From assembly GCF_013373795.3 (NCBI RefSeq), contig NZ_CP088022.1, forward strand, positions 3,844,001 through 3,908,000: a stretch of 64,000 nucleotides of DNA, written 5' to 3'. Position numbers and translations under genes: made by a program. This DNA comes from Bradyrhizobium quebecense. Its GTDB lineage: Bacteria > Pseudomonadota > Alphaproteobacteria > Rhizobiales > Xanthobacteraceae. A model generated the notes under the pieces. That model did not search any database and was not told the origin of the DNA. It saw only the letters and a program-made list of their open reading frames with translations. This document shows positions 34,469-44,938 of the stretch, piece by piece; within the stretch, counting starts at the first letter, position 1; each line of letters starts with the position of its first letter.

Positions 34469-35965
34469 CTACTGAAACGCGACCTCGGCGAAGCTGCGCA
34501 GCTTGCGCGAATGCAGGCGCTCGGATTCCTGCTGCTTGAGCCGCTCCAGCGCCTTCAGCCCGATCTGAAGGTGCTGGCCGACGCGCTGGCGATAGAATTC
34601 GCTCGCCATGCCCGCCAGCTTGATCTCGCCATGCAGCGGCTTGTCGGAGACGCACAGCAGCGTGCCGTAGGGCACGCGGAAGCGATAGCCGTTGGCGGCG
34701 ATCGTCGCCGATTCCATGTCGAGCGCGATGGAGCGCGATTGCGACATCCGCCGGATCACCTGCGGCCCGCTGATTTCCCAATTGCGATTGTCGACGCTCG
34801 CGACTGTGCCGGTGCGCATCAACCGCTTGAGCTCGAAGCCAGTGAGCCCGGTCACCTCGCCGACCGCCTCCTCGAGCGCGACCTGCATCTCCGCAAGCGC
34901 GGGGATCGGCACCCAGAGCGGCAGCTCGTGATCGAGCACATGATCCTCACGGACATAGCCATGGGCCAGCACATAGTCGCCGAGCCGCTGCGTGTTGCGC
35001 AAGCCGGCGCAATGCCCGATCATCAGCCAGGCATGCGGCCGCAGCACCGCGACGTGATCGGTGATGTTGCGCGCGTTCGATGGACCGATCCCGATATTGA
35101 TCAGGGTGATGCCGCGATAGCCGGGCTCGACGAGATGAAACGCCGGCATCTGCGGGACGCGATCCGAGGCCGTCCCGCTCACGCCGCCGCCTGCCAGCGC
35201 GTTGCGCGTGATCACATTGCCGGGCGCGACGAACGCCTCGAGGTCTTCCTCACCCGACGCGAGACGCTGCAGGCTCGATTGCGCGAAGGCGTCGACATAA
35301 AACTGGTAGTTGGTGAAGATCACGAAATTCTGGAAATGCTCGGGATCGGTGCCGGTGTAGTGATAGAGCCGGCGCAAGGAGTAATCGACGCGCGCGGCAC
35401 GGAACAAGGCCAGCGGCTCGGGCGTCCCCGGCGTCAGTTCAAACGTGCCGTCGGCGATCGCATCGTCCATCGCCGCAAGGTCTGGCGTATCGAACACGTC
35501 GCGCAGCGATCGTGTGAACGCCGAGCTGTCGGCGATGGTCAGCGCTGCCTCGATATTGATGTCGCGCCGATAGGCGAAATGGATCGGAATCGGCTCGTTC
35601 GACTCGCCGATCTCGACCGCCACGCCATGGTTCTTGATCAGGAGCCCGATCTGCTCGGTGAGATAGGTCCGGAAAATGTCCGGCCGCGTGATGCTGGTCT
35701 CGTGGACACCGGGTCCCGCGACAAAACCGTAGGCGAGACGGGAATCGAGCCGGGCATGCGACGAGGTCGTGATGCGCACGAACGGGTAGTGTGCCCGCAC
35801 CCGCGTCGTGCACGGCACCCCGTTGACATAGGCCTCGAAGCGACTGCGCAGGAATCCGGTGTTACGCTCGTAGATCTCTTCGAGACGGGCAACGGCGGCG
35901 CTCGCATCGACGAACGCTTCGGTCGTGATCGGCGGCGGAGTTTCGATGGGAGGCGTGGGAGACAT
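34469..35965 (-). CDS. amn: AMP nucleosidase
   Basis: A 498-residue AMP nucleosidase, which splits AMP into adenine and ribose 5-phosphate in the cytoplasm. The N-terminal AMN regulatory domain (RFEAYVNGVPCTTRVRAHYP) precedes a phosphorylase-like catalytic domain with TLINIGIGPSNARNITDHVA, MIGHCAGLRNTQRLGDYV and ALDMESATIAANGYRF. Length agrees with the usual 480-500. The ATG at 35965 (MSPTPPIETPPP) is chosen because the frame upstream has no family match. No obvious operon partners. Confidence 0.95.
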   Translation of the reverse strand: MSPTPPIETPPPITTEAFVDASAAVARLEEIYERNTGFLRSRFEAYVNGVPCTTRVRAHYPFVRITTSSHARLDSRLAYGFVAGPGVHETSITRPDIFRTYLTEQIGLLIKNHGVAVEIGESNEPIPIHFAYRRDINIEAALTIADSSAFTRSLRDVFDTPDLAAMDDAIADGTFELTPGTPEPLALFRAARVDYSLRRLYHYTGTDPEHFQNFVIFTNYQFYVDAFAQSSLQRLASGEEDLEAFVAPGNVITRNALAGGGVSGTASDRVPQMPAFHLVEPGYRGITLINIGIGPSNARNITDHVAVLRPHAWLMIGHCAGLRNTQRLGDYVLAHGYVREDHVLDHELPLWVPIPALAEMQVALEEAVGEVTGLTGFELKRLMRTGTVASVDNRNWEISGPQVIRRMSQSRSIALDMESATIAANGYRFRVPYGTLLCVSDKPLHGEIKLAGMASEFYRQRVGQHLQIGLKALERLKQQESERLHSRKLRSFAEVAFQ

Positions 35966-36073
35966 GTTCGCTTTGCACCCGATCCGTTGCCGAGTTGGGA
36001 CTCGCCCTGGATCAGCGCAGTATAACGACAATGGCCTCCAGTTCCAGATCGGCGCCGGTCGCGCCAGGCCGTT

Positions 36074-36174
36074 CTAAAGCGCGATGAAATCAGGCTGAAT
36101 CGTCATCGCGCTTTAGAATTTTGTTTTAGCATGATCTTTTCGGAAACCCGCTTCGCACTTTTCCGGATCATGCT
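36074..36174. repeat. Two palindromic repeats (family 4)
   Basis: At 36074-36118 ttctaaagcgcgatga faces tcatcgcgctttagaa, the widespread alphaproteobacterial palindrome. At 36126-36174 agcatgatcttttcggaaac faces tttccggatcatgct. The second is repeated at 48042-48092. They separate amn from DUF779 and contain no gene. Confidence 0.8.
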
Positions 36175-36525
36175 CTATTCCGGCTCGCGCGGCGGCAGCG
36201 CGCAGATCTCGGACCGGGTCAGGAACCGGCGTTCGCGCCCGTTGTCGAGCGAGAACATGCCGCCGCGGCCGGGAACGACGTCGATGATCAGATCGGTGTG
36301 CTTCCAGACGTCGTATTGCGCGCCGCTGATGTAGAACGGCGCCCCGCCGATTTCGCCGAGCTTGACGTCATGATCGCCGATCAGGAAGTCACCTTGCGGA
36401 TAGCACATCGGCGACGAACCGTCGCAGCAGCCGCCGGACTGGTGAAACAGCACCGGCCCATGATCGGCGACGATCTCGGCAATCAGCGCCAGCGCAGCCG
36501 GCGTCGCGGTCACCTTGTCAGCCAT
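36175..36525 (-). CDS. DUF779 protein
   Basis: A 116-residue protein with HQSGGCCDGSSPMCYPQGDF, the cysteine-rich signature of DUF779, and the C-terminal RGGMFSLDNGRERRFLTRSE. It is typically found beside an acetaldehyde or aldehyde dehydrogenase gene, as here, where it follows after 84 bp on the same strand. The role is unknown; the conserved cysteines suggest metal binding. Confidence 0.9.
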   Translation of the reverse strand: MADKVTATPAALALIAEIVADHGPVLFHQSGGCCDGSSPMCYPQGDFLIGDHDVKLGEIGGAPFYISGAQYDVWKHTDLIIDVVPGRGGMFSLDNGRERRFLTRSEICALPPREPE

Positions 36526-36543
36526 CTCGGCCTCCGTGATGGA

Positions 36544-36571
36544 GGCTCCGGCGGGACGCCCCGCCGAAGCC
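36544..36571 (-). other. Strong hairpin between aldehyde dehydrogenase and DUF779
   Basis: ggctccggcggg faces cccgccgaagcc with one mismatch and no T run. It lies in the 84-bp spacer of the presumed operon and may stabilise the upstream message or reduce read-through to DUF779. Confidence 0.55.
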
Positions 36572-36609
36572 TGTCGTCTTCGTCCCCTGAACGCGGGGCA
36601 GCCGGGTTA

Positions 36610-38127
<1,518 letters not shown>

Positions 38128-38228
38128 GTGTTCCTCCGTTGGCACGCCGATGCACACGGCGTTGGCCGGGACGCTCGGTCAAATCAGGCTGGCAGAACAG
38201 GGGCCTGCCCCAAGGGCCGCGGGGGAAC

Positions 38229-38268
38229 TGTCGCAAATCTGAGACAGAGTGCGCCGCAAACTGGCACA
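38229..38268 (-). promoter_or_regulatory. Candidate AcoR-type activator sites
   Basis: Two adjacent inverted repeats, TGTCGCAAATCTGAGACA (38229-38246) and TGCGCCGCAAACTGGCACA (38250-38268), lie about 100-140 bp upstream of the aldehyde dehydrogenase ATG and about 21 bp apart centre to centre, two helical turns. The first has perfect TGTC/GACA ends. Confidence 0.6.
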
Positions 38269-38357
38269 GATGCGTCAGCGCTCCGGACGCCGGTAATGAG
38301 CTTGCGGAAATGTCCTAGAGCATGATGATTAGGTTGAGCTGGAACGGCGTCGAAAGT

Positions 38358-38506
38358 TCACCTCTCCCTTGGGAGAGGTCGATTTGCGCAGCAAATCGGG
38401 TGAGGGGTTACGGTCTATCGAGAGAGCAAGAGCCCTCACCCGGATTGCACCGGACGATGCTTCGCATCGCCGAGAGCAATCCGACCTCTCCCCAACGGGG
38501 AGAGGT
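38358..38506. repeat. REP-like paired hairpin element, family 1 variant, copy 3
   Basis: cacctctcccttgggagagg and gatttgcgcagcaaatc hairpins followed by gggtgagggg form the left half; ccctcacccggattgca, a small cgatgcttcgcatcg hairpin, and agcaatccgacctctcccc with ggggagaggtg form the right half. It lies between the aldehyde dehydrogenase and its regulator. Confidence 0.75.
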
Positions 38507-38546
38507 GAGACCGCGCCAAGCCGATTCAACCAAAACTCGTCGCGCC

Positions 38547-39503
38547 TTAGCGATGCAAGCCGAGCTGCTTGAGCTTGCGGTGCAACGTGGCGCGGGACAT
38601 GTCGAGATCCTTGGCGGCTTTCGACACGTTGCCGCCGGCGCGCGCCAGCGCACGCTGCAACGCTGCACGTTCCGCGGCGGCCAGGCCGCCATCGTCGCGC
38701 GTCTCGCCGATCAGATCGGCCGCCGGCAATGGCCGCGCCAGCGACGCCGCGTTGAGGCCAAGCGCGCGGCGCGCGGCGCGCGTTGCACCGATCACGAGAT
38801 CGTCGCGATCGACCGCGAGCAGCGAGTTGACGGCGCGCTCGCTTCGCGGTGTCAGCAGAATTCGTGCATCGGGAAACGCCCGGCGAAAGTTCTCGGCTTC
38901 GATCGCGCGCGCGGCGTCCGTCACCGTGGTCGCAATCAGCCGGGAAAATCCGTCCGTCAGGTCCGCCCGGCAGGACGACACATCGAGCGCCGCGGCAAGC
39001 TCGCCATGCTCGTCGAAGATCGGCGCGGTGGTGCAGAACAGGGCGGAATTGCGCGTGAAGAAGTGCTGCCCGCGGTCGATCGACAGCGGGCGCTTCTCGA
39101 CGATGCAGGTGCCGATGCCGTTGGTCCCCTCGTACTTCTCGCTCCAGACCGCACCGGTCCAGAGCCCCCAGGCGTCGAACGTCGCATCATCGGCGCCCGC
39201 GCCGCGCCGGTCGACGACGACGCCGTCGCGGTCCGCCAGCAGCACCGAGCAGCCGACCCCGCCCACGGCAAGGAACAGCCGGTCGAGCGTTCGCTGGGCG
39301 ACCTTCAGGAATTCGCCGAGCCGCTGCTGCGCGGCGGCGATCTCAGCCTGGCCGAGACGATGCGACGGCAGGCGGCTCGCCGGATCGAGCGCATGCAGAT
39401 GGCCGGAACGACGCCACGACGCCGACAGGTCGGATGGCGCCCCGCCTCCGGCCAGCACGTCGAGAACCTTGTCCGTGTGCATGACGCCTGGCGACCGGCT
39501 CAT
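38547..39503 (-). CDS. GAF-Fis transcriptional regulator (AcoR-like, no AAA+ domain)
   Basis: A 318-residue regulator with the N-terminal part of AcoR: ASWRRSGHLHALDPASRLPS, then a GAF domain (WSEKYEGTNGIGTCIVEKRP, HFFTRNSALFCTTAPIFDEH) and, directly after, a C-terminal Fis helix-turn-helix (LQRALARAGGNVSKAAKDLD, MSRATLHRKLKQLGLHR). The central AAA+ sigma54-contact domain (about 230 residues in AcoR, with GAFTGA) is completely missing, so it cannot open sigma54 complexes by the usual route. GGAGGGAAGC precedes the ATG. It is upstream of the aldehyde dehydrogenase gene, which it probably controls. Confidence 0.85.
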   Translation of the reverse strand: MSRSPGVMHTDKVLDVLAGGGAPSDLSASWRRSGHLHALDPASRLPSHRLGQAEIAAAQQRLGEFLKVAQRTLDRLFLAVGGVGCSVLLADRDGVVVDRRGAGADDATFDAWGLWTGAVWSEKYEGTNGIGTCIVEKRPLSIDRGQHFFTRNSALFCTTAPIFDEHGELAAALDVSSCRADLTDGFSRLIATTVTDAARAIEAENFRRAFPDARILLTPRSERAVNSLLAVDRDDLVIGATRAARRALGLNAASLARPLPAADLIGETRDDGGLAAAERAALQRALARAGGNVSKAAKDLDMSRATLHRKLKQLGLHR

Positions 39504-39696
39504 GCTTCCCTCCCCTGCTCCGCGGGTTCTGTGACCCTCGCAAGCGCGGCGCTGTTGGCCCTGGCATCCTTGTATTTCGTAGGATATAGCGCCCCCAGCG
39601 GCCTTTCAAGGGATGGGACTGCGACCTTCGGACAGGTACGGGGGCTGCATCGCGTCGTTCACGCCGTGGGGGCCGCGCCCCCAAGGACGACGGCGC

Positions 39697-40944
39697 TTAC
39701 TGAATCCTCGCCAAAACCGCGAGGCGGCGGATGCCCTTGTTACGATAGGCATCGAGGAACGCGTAATAGTCCTTGAACGAGACGCAACCGTTGGAGTCGC
39801 CGTTCGGGCCGAGCATGAAGGTGTGCGCGAGCAGGCCGTCGCGGTTGAAGATCTTGCCTTCGCCGCCGATCGGATTGAGCCGCAGCGCCGGCACGCCGTG
39901 GAACAGCGCCTCGCGCGGCTTGAGCTCGTAGATGTGCGGCGGCGTCACGCCGACCATCTTCATATGCGAGGACCTGGGATCGTCGAGCCGGGAGCCGAGG
40001 CCGGAATGCGCCTCGAGCCGCGTGCCGTCCGGCAAATACACGGTCTTGGCCGAGATGTCGTAGACCGCGGTCTGGCGGTCATAGGGCGGCGAGCCGCCGA
40101 GCATCGGGCTCTGGTCCAGCGTCGAGGGGATGCTGCCGGTGACATTGGCATCGGCGGAAGCGAAGGAGAGCAGCCCGCCGCTCGACTCGCGCTTGCCCCA
40201 CAGCTTCTCGACCATGGTCTGCCGCTCGCTCGATGCGATCGACAGCACTGCGGCCTTAGCGCGCGCGGCCATGTCACGGACGCCACCGGATTTGGTCGCC
40301 TGCTTCGCCTCGGGCGCCTTCTCGGCCGCCTTCTCGGCCGCCTTCTCAGTTCCTTTGGGTTCAACCGTCGCAGCGGGATCGTTGAGTGCCACCTTCAGAT
40401 TGGCGGCGGCTTGCTTCTTGGCGGTCTCGACCGATTTCGGCGCCGGCAAAGGCTTCGATGCCTCGGCGAGTTCTGCCGTCGCCACCGCCCTCGCCGCTAC
40501 GGCGACCTTGGGTTCAGCGGCCTGCTTGATCGGGTCGATCTGCGGTGCGGCGTCAGCCACGACGCTGGACGCGACGCCGTCGGGCGCGGCGGCCGCAAAC
40601 CGATCGTTAAACATAAGTGACGGTGTCGGCGCTTCCGACTTCGCGACCTCGGTCTTTGCGGGCGCCGCCGGCGCGGGCGTCAAGGACGCGAACACCTCGT
40701 TGAACGCGGGTGCGGGCCGCGCGGCGACCGCGACGGGCCGCTTCACGACCGGCGCTTCAAACGACGCATTGCCGACTGACGGATAGACGCTCGCCGCAAA
40801 GATGTTGGCGTAGACGGTCCAGGCGCAGCCAAGCACCAGCCCCGCCACCGCGGCGCTGCCGAGGAAATGCTGTGGGAGGATTTTTCGGGAGGTTTTCTTG
40901 CGGCTTGGCGCCCCAAGAACATACGCACTCGCACTCGTACCCAT
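39697..40944 (-). CDS. DUF2778 (Tlde1-like) cell-envelope protein
   Basis: A 415-residue protein with one N-terminal membrane anchor (about residues 25-50, FLGSAAVAGLVLGCAWTVYA), a long Ala/Lys/Pro-rich linker including KAAEKAAEKAPEAKQA, and a C-terminal DUF2778 domain. That domain has LEAHSGLGSRLDDP, LLAHTFMLGPNGDSNGCVSF and the Ser-x-Gly-Cys-like core of L,D-transpeptidase-related enzymes (NGCVSF). DUF2778 proteins act on peptidoglycan stem peptides in known cases. The start at 40944 (MGTSASAYVL) is preferred over 40992. It probably sits in the inner membrane with the enzyme domain outside. Confidence 0.82.
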   Translation of the reverse strand: MGTSASAYVLGAPSRKKTSRKILPQHFLGSAAVAGLVLGCAWTVYANIFAASVYPSVGNASFEAPVVKRPVAVAARPAPAFNEVFASLTPAPAAPAKTEVAKSEAPTPSLMFNDRFAAAAPDGVASSVVADAAPQIDPIKQAAEPKVAVAARAVATAELAEASKPLPAPKSVETAKKQAAANLKVALNDPAATVEPKGTEKAAEKAAEKAPEAKQATKSGGVRDMAARAKAAVLSIASSERQTMVEKLWGKRESSGGLLSFASADANVTGSIPSTLDQSPMLGGSPPYDRQTAVYDISAKTVYLPDGTRLEAHSGLGSRLDDPRSSHMKMVGVTPPHIYELKPREALFHGVPALRLNPIGGEGKIFNRDGLLAHTFMLGPNGDSNGCVSFKDYYAFLDAYRNKGIRRLAVLARIQ

Positions 40945-41273
40945 ACGCCCGGCGCTCAAAACAGGTCCACCTTTGTCCCTCACCCGACGCATCGTCGAAC
41001 GATGTTCGGCTCAACGTCGCGCGGGGGCACAGACGGCCATTAAGGCGACTTTTAGTTAAATGCGACTTAACCGGTTGCAATCCCCTGCGGCGCGGGAAGT
41101 GCCTGTGGCGTAGGGCTTTTTTAAGATGACATTGGACCGCCAAAACGGCTTTTTTGTCCCATGATGGGACATTCCGGCACACGGCCCCGCCGCCGCATGC
41201 CGAGATAAATCCTAGGGAGAATTTCCTTGCCGATGGCCCCGTAATCGCGCGGGGATCGAGCAAAATCCATCTC
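40945..41273. other. Intergenic region with a perfect 17-bp palindrome
   Basis: About 330 bp without a gene. At 41156-41172 TGTCCCATGATGGGACA forms an 8-1-8 inverted repeat, about 212 bp upstream of the DUF2778 start and 102 bp past the end of the DUF899 gene. It could be an operator; I do not recognise the regulator. Confidence 0.55.
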
Positions 41274-41969
41274 TCAATAGCTGAGCTTCGGATACCAGCC
41301 TGCGCCGCGCCCCTCGCGCGTGGTGTCGAGCAGGGTCCAGAGCGGGTCCATGTCCGGCGCGCCGCGCGGGTCCTGGCCGGGGTCGACCGTGCCGGCTCCC
41401 ATCTCGCCGGCCCAGAAATGTCGGATCACGCCGCTCTGGCGCGTGAAGACATTGTAGCCGGGCACGTCGCTGTCATCCTCGCTGACATAGTCGCGCGTGT
41501 AATCGCCCGACGCATCCGAATAGACCTTGTGACGCGTCCAGCCGCGCGCCTTCTTCGCCTCGATCAGCCGCGCGATCGGCGAGCGCGCCGCGAACACGAA
41601 CGACACGCGCTGCTCGATATCGGGCAGCTTCTCCTCCCATGTGCCCATGAACGATGTGCACATCGGGCACGGCTTCTCGCGCTGCGGGCCGAACATGTAG
41701 CTGTAGATGATGAGCGTCTGCTTGCTGCCGAACAGATCGGCGAGCGATGCTGCGCCGGACTCGCCCGTGAACTCATAGGCCCTGGTCACCTCGCCGCCCG
41801 GCGGCAAGGCGCGGCGCAGCTCGGCGACGCGCGCGATGTGCCGGCGCAGTTCGATCTCCTCGACGAGCAGCGCCTGGCGTGCCCGACGATATTCGGCGCT
41901 CTCATTGGGAAAGCGCCTGGCGTTGGTGTTGGCAAGTTCAGCTGCGGGCTTGAGGGCGGAACTGGTCAT
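41274..41969 (-). CDS. DUF899 thioredoxin-like protein
   Basis: A 231-residue DUF899 protein. Hallmarks are ALLVEEIELRRHIARVAELR, LIIYSYMFGPQREKPCPMCT with a CPMC motif, and AGEMGAGTVDPGQDPRGAPD. The fold is thioredoxin-like, and the CxxC may be redox active. The role is unknown. The start at 41969 (MTSSALKPAAEL) was chosen because the upstream codons overlap the next gene. It lies 79 bp downstream of the GT39 gene on the same strand. Confidence 0.88.
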   Translation of the reverse strand: MTSSALKPAAELANTNARRFPNESAEYRRARQALLVEEIELRRHIARVAELRRALPPGGEVTRAYEFTGESGAASLADLFGSKQTLIIYSYMFGPQREKPCPMCTSFMGTWEEKLPDIEQRVSFVFAARSPIARLIEAKKARGWTRHKVYSDASGDYTRDYVSEDDSDVPGYNVFTRQSGVIRHFWAGEMGAGTVDPGQDPRGAPDMDPLWTLLDTTREGRGAGWYPKLSY

Positions 41970-42048
41970 GGTTGGAACCTCGCGGGGTTGACGGGCTCTC
42001 TGGAAGACGGGCCGGACCCGGACGATCCGACATGCGCTAGTGACAGTT

Positions 42049-43551
42049 TTATTGCAGTTCCGGCGGCGGCGAACGGTCGAAGACCTCACCTTTCGCACCG
42101 TCCAGCAGATCGAGCGCGTAAGTCTCGATCACCAGCGGCCCGCGCATGCGTTTGACCTCGGCCACCGTCTCGACACGGGCGAAATTGTCGCGCACCGAGG
42201 CCGGCATCGCCTGCTCGACCTCATGCACATACAGCAGCTTGCCGGTCAGCTGCGCCGGGCTGGGCTCAGGCATATTGACCCAGCGAATGCGCTGGCCTTG
42301 TTGCGCGACGCAGGTGCCCTTGGGCAGATAGAAGGCAAGCCAGCCGGTGGTGCCGTAGTCCGGCGACAGCACGCAGCTCGCACCGGAGCGCGCGCGCACC
42401 GCCTCGATCTCAGTGGCCAGCTCCTGCCAGCCGACACCGACGCTGCGCACGGTGGCGTCGCGGCGGTAGCCCGAGAGCAAACCGGTGTTGGCCTGCACGA
42501 TCAGCAGCGCGAACAGCACGACGCCTGTGGGCGCGGCCCAGCGGCGGCAGAAATCGATCGTGGGCTGCTCGCGCGGCGCCCACTGCACCTGGATCGCCGC
42601 GACCGCGGCCGCCACCGCAAAGGCCGGATAGACCGGCGCGAACCAGTTGGCTTCGACCCGCGCATGCAGCGCGTGCCAGGTGAAGTAGACCACGATGGTC
42701 CAGAACATCGTATTGACCAGCACGCGCGCGGGCATCGCGCCGGCGCGCCGCCGGGAGAGCGCGTAGAGGCCCATCACACCGAGGATGAAGACCAATGGCG
42801 TCGCGAACGCAAACTGCGTCGGGATCAGCTCGGCGATGTAATTCGGGCGGAAGTCCTCGATCCGAGCGCGGCCCATCTGCTTGATGAACGACACCCAGTG
42901 GTGATCGGCATTCCAGAGGATGACCGGCGCAAACAGGCCGGCCGCAACCAGGCCGCCGAGATAGAGCCAAAGCGAGAGATACCAGCGCCGCAGCTTCGGC
43001 ACCATCGCAAGCCAGATCAGGATCGCGGGTCCAAAGAACAGCGCCGTGTATTTCGACAGCAACGCCAGGCCTGCGCTGACGCCGACCGCAAGCCACCAGG
43101 CGCCGCGGCCGCTCTCCAGCACCTTTGCGAGCGAATACAGCAGGAAGCTCGCGGCAACCAGCAGCGGCGCATCCGGCGTCACGATCAGCGTGCCGACGGC
43201 GGCCATCAGCGTGACATTGAGCAGGATCGTTGCGCTGGCGGCGATGCGCTGGCCGCCGAACAGGATCTCGGTCGCCCGATAGATCGCCCAGCTCATCGGC
43301 AACGCGAGCAGGATCGACGCCAGCCGCACGCCGAACGCCGTGTCGCCCGCGATCATGGTGCCGAGCCGGATCACGACCGCCACCATCGGCGGATGGTCGT
43401 AATAGCCGCCGGCGAGCGCCTTCGACCACATCCAGTAATAGGCTTCGTCGAAGGTCAGCGGCGTCCATGCGGCGGCGGCCAGCCGCAATACGACCAGCGC
43501 GCACACCGCAAGAGCGGTGTTCCGGGCCAGCCGCGCCTCGTTCGCGTTCAT
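42049..43551 (-). CDS. GT39-family (ArnT-like) membrane glycosyltransferase
   Basis: A 500-residue membrane protein of the PMT_2/GT39 type. The first periplasmic loop has the acidic pair in WTPLTFDEAYYWMWSKALAG and the YYDHPPM motif that follows. About 10-12 hydrophobic segments follow and a soluble C-terminal part. Such enzymes move a sugar from a polyprenyl-phosphate to lipid A or another envelope acceptor. It starts 7 bp after the stop of the GT2 gene, which makes polyprenyl-phosphate sugar; the two therefore probably form donor and user. Confidence 0.9.
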   Translation of the reverse strand: MNANEARLARNTALAVCALVVLRLAAAAWTPLTFDEAYYWMWSKALAGGYYDHPPMVAVVIRLGTMIAGDTAFGVRLASILLALPMSWAIYRATEILFGGQRIAASATILLNVTLMAAVGTLIVTPDAPLLVAASFLLYSLAKVLESGRGAWWLAVGVSAGLALLSKYTALFFGPAILIWLAMVPKLRRWYLSLWLYLGGLVAAGLFAPVILWNADHHWVSFIKQMGRARIEDFRPNYIAELIPTQFAFATPLVFILGVMGLYALSRRRAGAMPARVLVNTMFWTIVVYFTWHALHARVEANWFAPVYPAFAVAAAVAAIQVQWAPREQPTIDFCRRWAAPTGVVLFALLIVQANTGLLSGYRRDATVRSVGVGWQELATEIEAVRARSGASCVLSPDYGTTGWLAFYLPKGTCVAQQGQRIRWVNMPEPSPAQLTGKLLYVHEVEQAMPASVRDNFARVETVAEVKRMRGPLVIETYALDLLDGAKGEVFDRSPPPELQ

Positions 43552-43558
43552 GCCACCG

Positions 43559-44692
43559 TCATCGCTTGCGCCAGACGAACAGCCCGGACATCGCGTAGTT
43601 CCACACCACGCCCATCAGCGCGCCGGCCGCGCCCGCAAGCCACCAGATCGGCTCCTGGTCGTAGACCGAGAACGCGACGCCGACATTGGCAAGCAGGCCG
43701 ACGCTGCAGACCAGATAGAACAGCAGCAGGCCGCGCAGAATGCCGAAGCCCTTCAGCCGCTGGTCGCGATAGGTGAGGAAATTGTTGAGGATGAAGTTGC
43801 TGGTCATGGCGACGATCGCGCCGGTGGCCTGGGCCTCCGGGAATGGCGCCTTGAACAGCTCCAGCGCGATGAACAGCACGCTGAGATGCACCAGCAGGCC
43901 GAGCCCGCCGACCGCTGCGAACAGAATGAAGCGCAGCGAGATCACGTCGTTGGTCAGCTTCGCCAGCACCAGACCAAGGAAGTCGAGCGCGACCATCGAG
44001 TCAAGCTTGCTCTCGCCATGCTGGCGGGCACCGAATGTGTAGGGAATCTCGACCGCGCGCAGCTTGCCTTCCGCCGTCGCCACGACATCGAGCAGGATCT
44101 TGAAGCCCTGGGTCGAGAGCTGCGGCGCAAGCTGCTCGAAACGGTCGCGGCGGATCATGAAGAAGCCGCTCATGGGATCGGCGATCTCGACCTTCAACGA
44201 GCGGCGCGCGATCTCGGTGGCAAAGGCGCTGGCGCCGGCGCGCTGCTTGTTGAAGCCTTCGGTCTTGTAGCCCTCGATATAGCGGCTGCCGACCACGAGC
44301 TCGGCCTCGCCGCTCTGCAGCAGCGCGACCATCTTCGGGAGCTGGGTCTCGTCATGCTGGAGGTCGGCATCCATGACCGCGGCATAGGGCGCGCTCGACG
44401 CCAGGATGCCCTCGATGCAGGCGCCGGACAGGCCGCGCCGGCCGATTCGGCGGATGCAGCGCACGCGGGAATCCTTCCGCGCCAGGGCGCGCACCACGTC
44501 CCAGGTACCGTCGGGCGAATTGTCATCGACGAAGATGACCTCCCAGGACACGTCCTTCAGGGTCGCGTCGAGTCGGCGGTACAGCACCGTGACATTGTCG
44601 CGTTCGTTGAAGGTCGGGACGACCACCGAAAGCTGCGGCAAACTTGCTGCCTGCGAGGAGGTTTCGGGGCCTAGCTTGATGGCGTCATTCAT
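43559..44692 (-). CDS. GT2 polyprenyl-phosphate glycosyltransferase with GtrA domain
   Basis: A 377-residue protein with an N-terminal GT2 domain (LSVVVPTFNERDNVTVLYRR, IFVDDNSPDGTWDVVRAL, AAVMDADLQHDETQLPKM with the metal-binding DAD) like dolichol-phosphate mannosyltransferase, and a C-terminal GtrA domain with four membrane segments ending VVWNYAMSGLFVWRKR. It would make a polyprenyl-phosphate sugar and help move it across the membrane. The start at 44692 (MNDAIKLG) is taken because the upstream frame is low-complexity. It is the first gene of a pair with GT39. Confidence 0.92.
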   Translation of the reverse strand: MNDAIKLGPETSSQAASLPQLSVVVPTFNERDNVTVLYRRLDATLKDVSWEVIFVDDNSPDGTWDVVRALARKDSRVRCIRRIGRRGLSGACIEGILASSAPYAAVMDADLQHDETQLPKMVALLQSGEAELVVGSRYIEGYKTEGFNKQRAGASAFATEIARRSLKVEIADPMSGFFMIRRDRFEQLAPQLSTQGFKILLDVVATAEGKLRAVEIPYTFGARQHGESKLDSMVALDFLGLVLAKLTNDVISLRFILFAAVGGLGLLVHLSVLFIALELFKAPFPEAQATGAIVAMTSNFILNNFLTYRDQRLKGFGILRGLLLFYLVCSVGLLANVGVAFSVYDQEPIWWLAGAAGALMGVVWNYAMSGLFVWRKR

Positions 44693-44796
44693 GAGCGCCA
44701 GCGTATAGCCGCAGCCTCCCCCGCTGCCAAGGCGGGCCGGCCCAAACGCTGTCTCCGAAAACGGGAAAACGGGGCAAAACACCCCTGAAAATGCCA

Positions 44797-44854
44797 ACGA
44801 CCACGAACAAGGGGCGCGCGTACATCCGGCGCAGCCAAACAATGTCGTGGTCGT
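44797..44854. other. Long-arm inverted repeat upstream of the GT2 gene
   Basis: ACGACCACGA at 44797-44806 faces TCGTGGTCGT at 44845-44854 with 38 bp between. It stands 105-162 bp upstream of the GT2 ATG and may be a hairpin or paired protein sites. Confidence 0.45.
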
Positions 44855-44938
44855 CCCAGCGCCGGAGCCCCTAAGCTGCAACGTCGCCGTTGGAGGCTAG
44901 ATGGGAAGGCCCCAGGCGGTCCGCAAGGGGCGGTGGCG

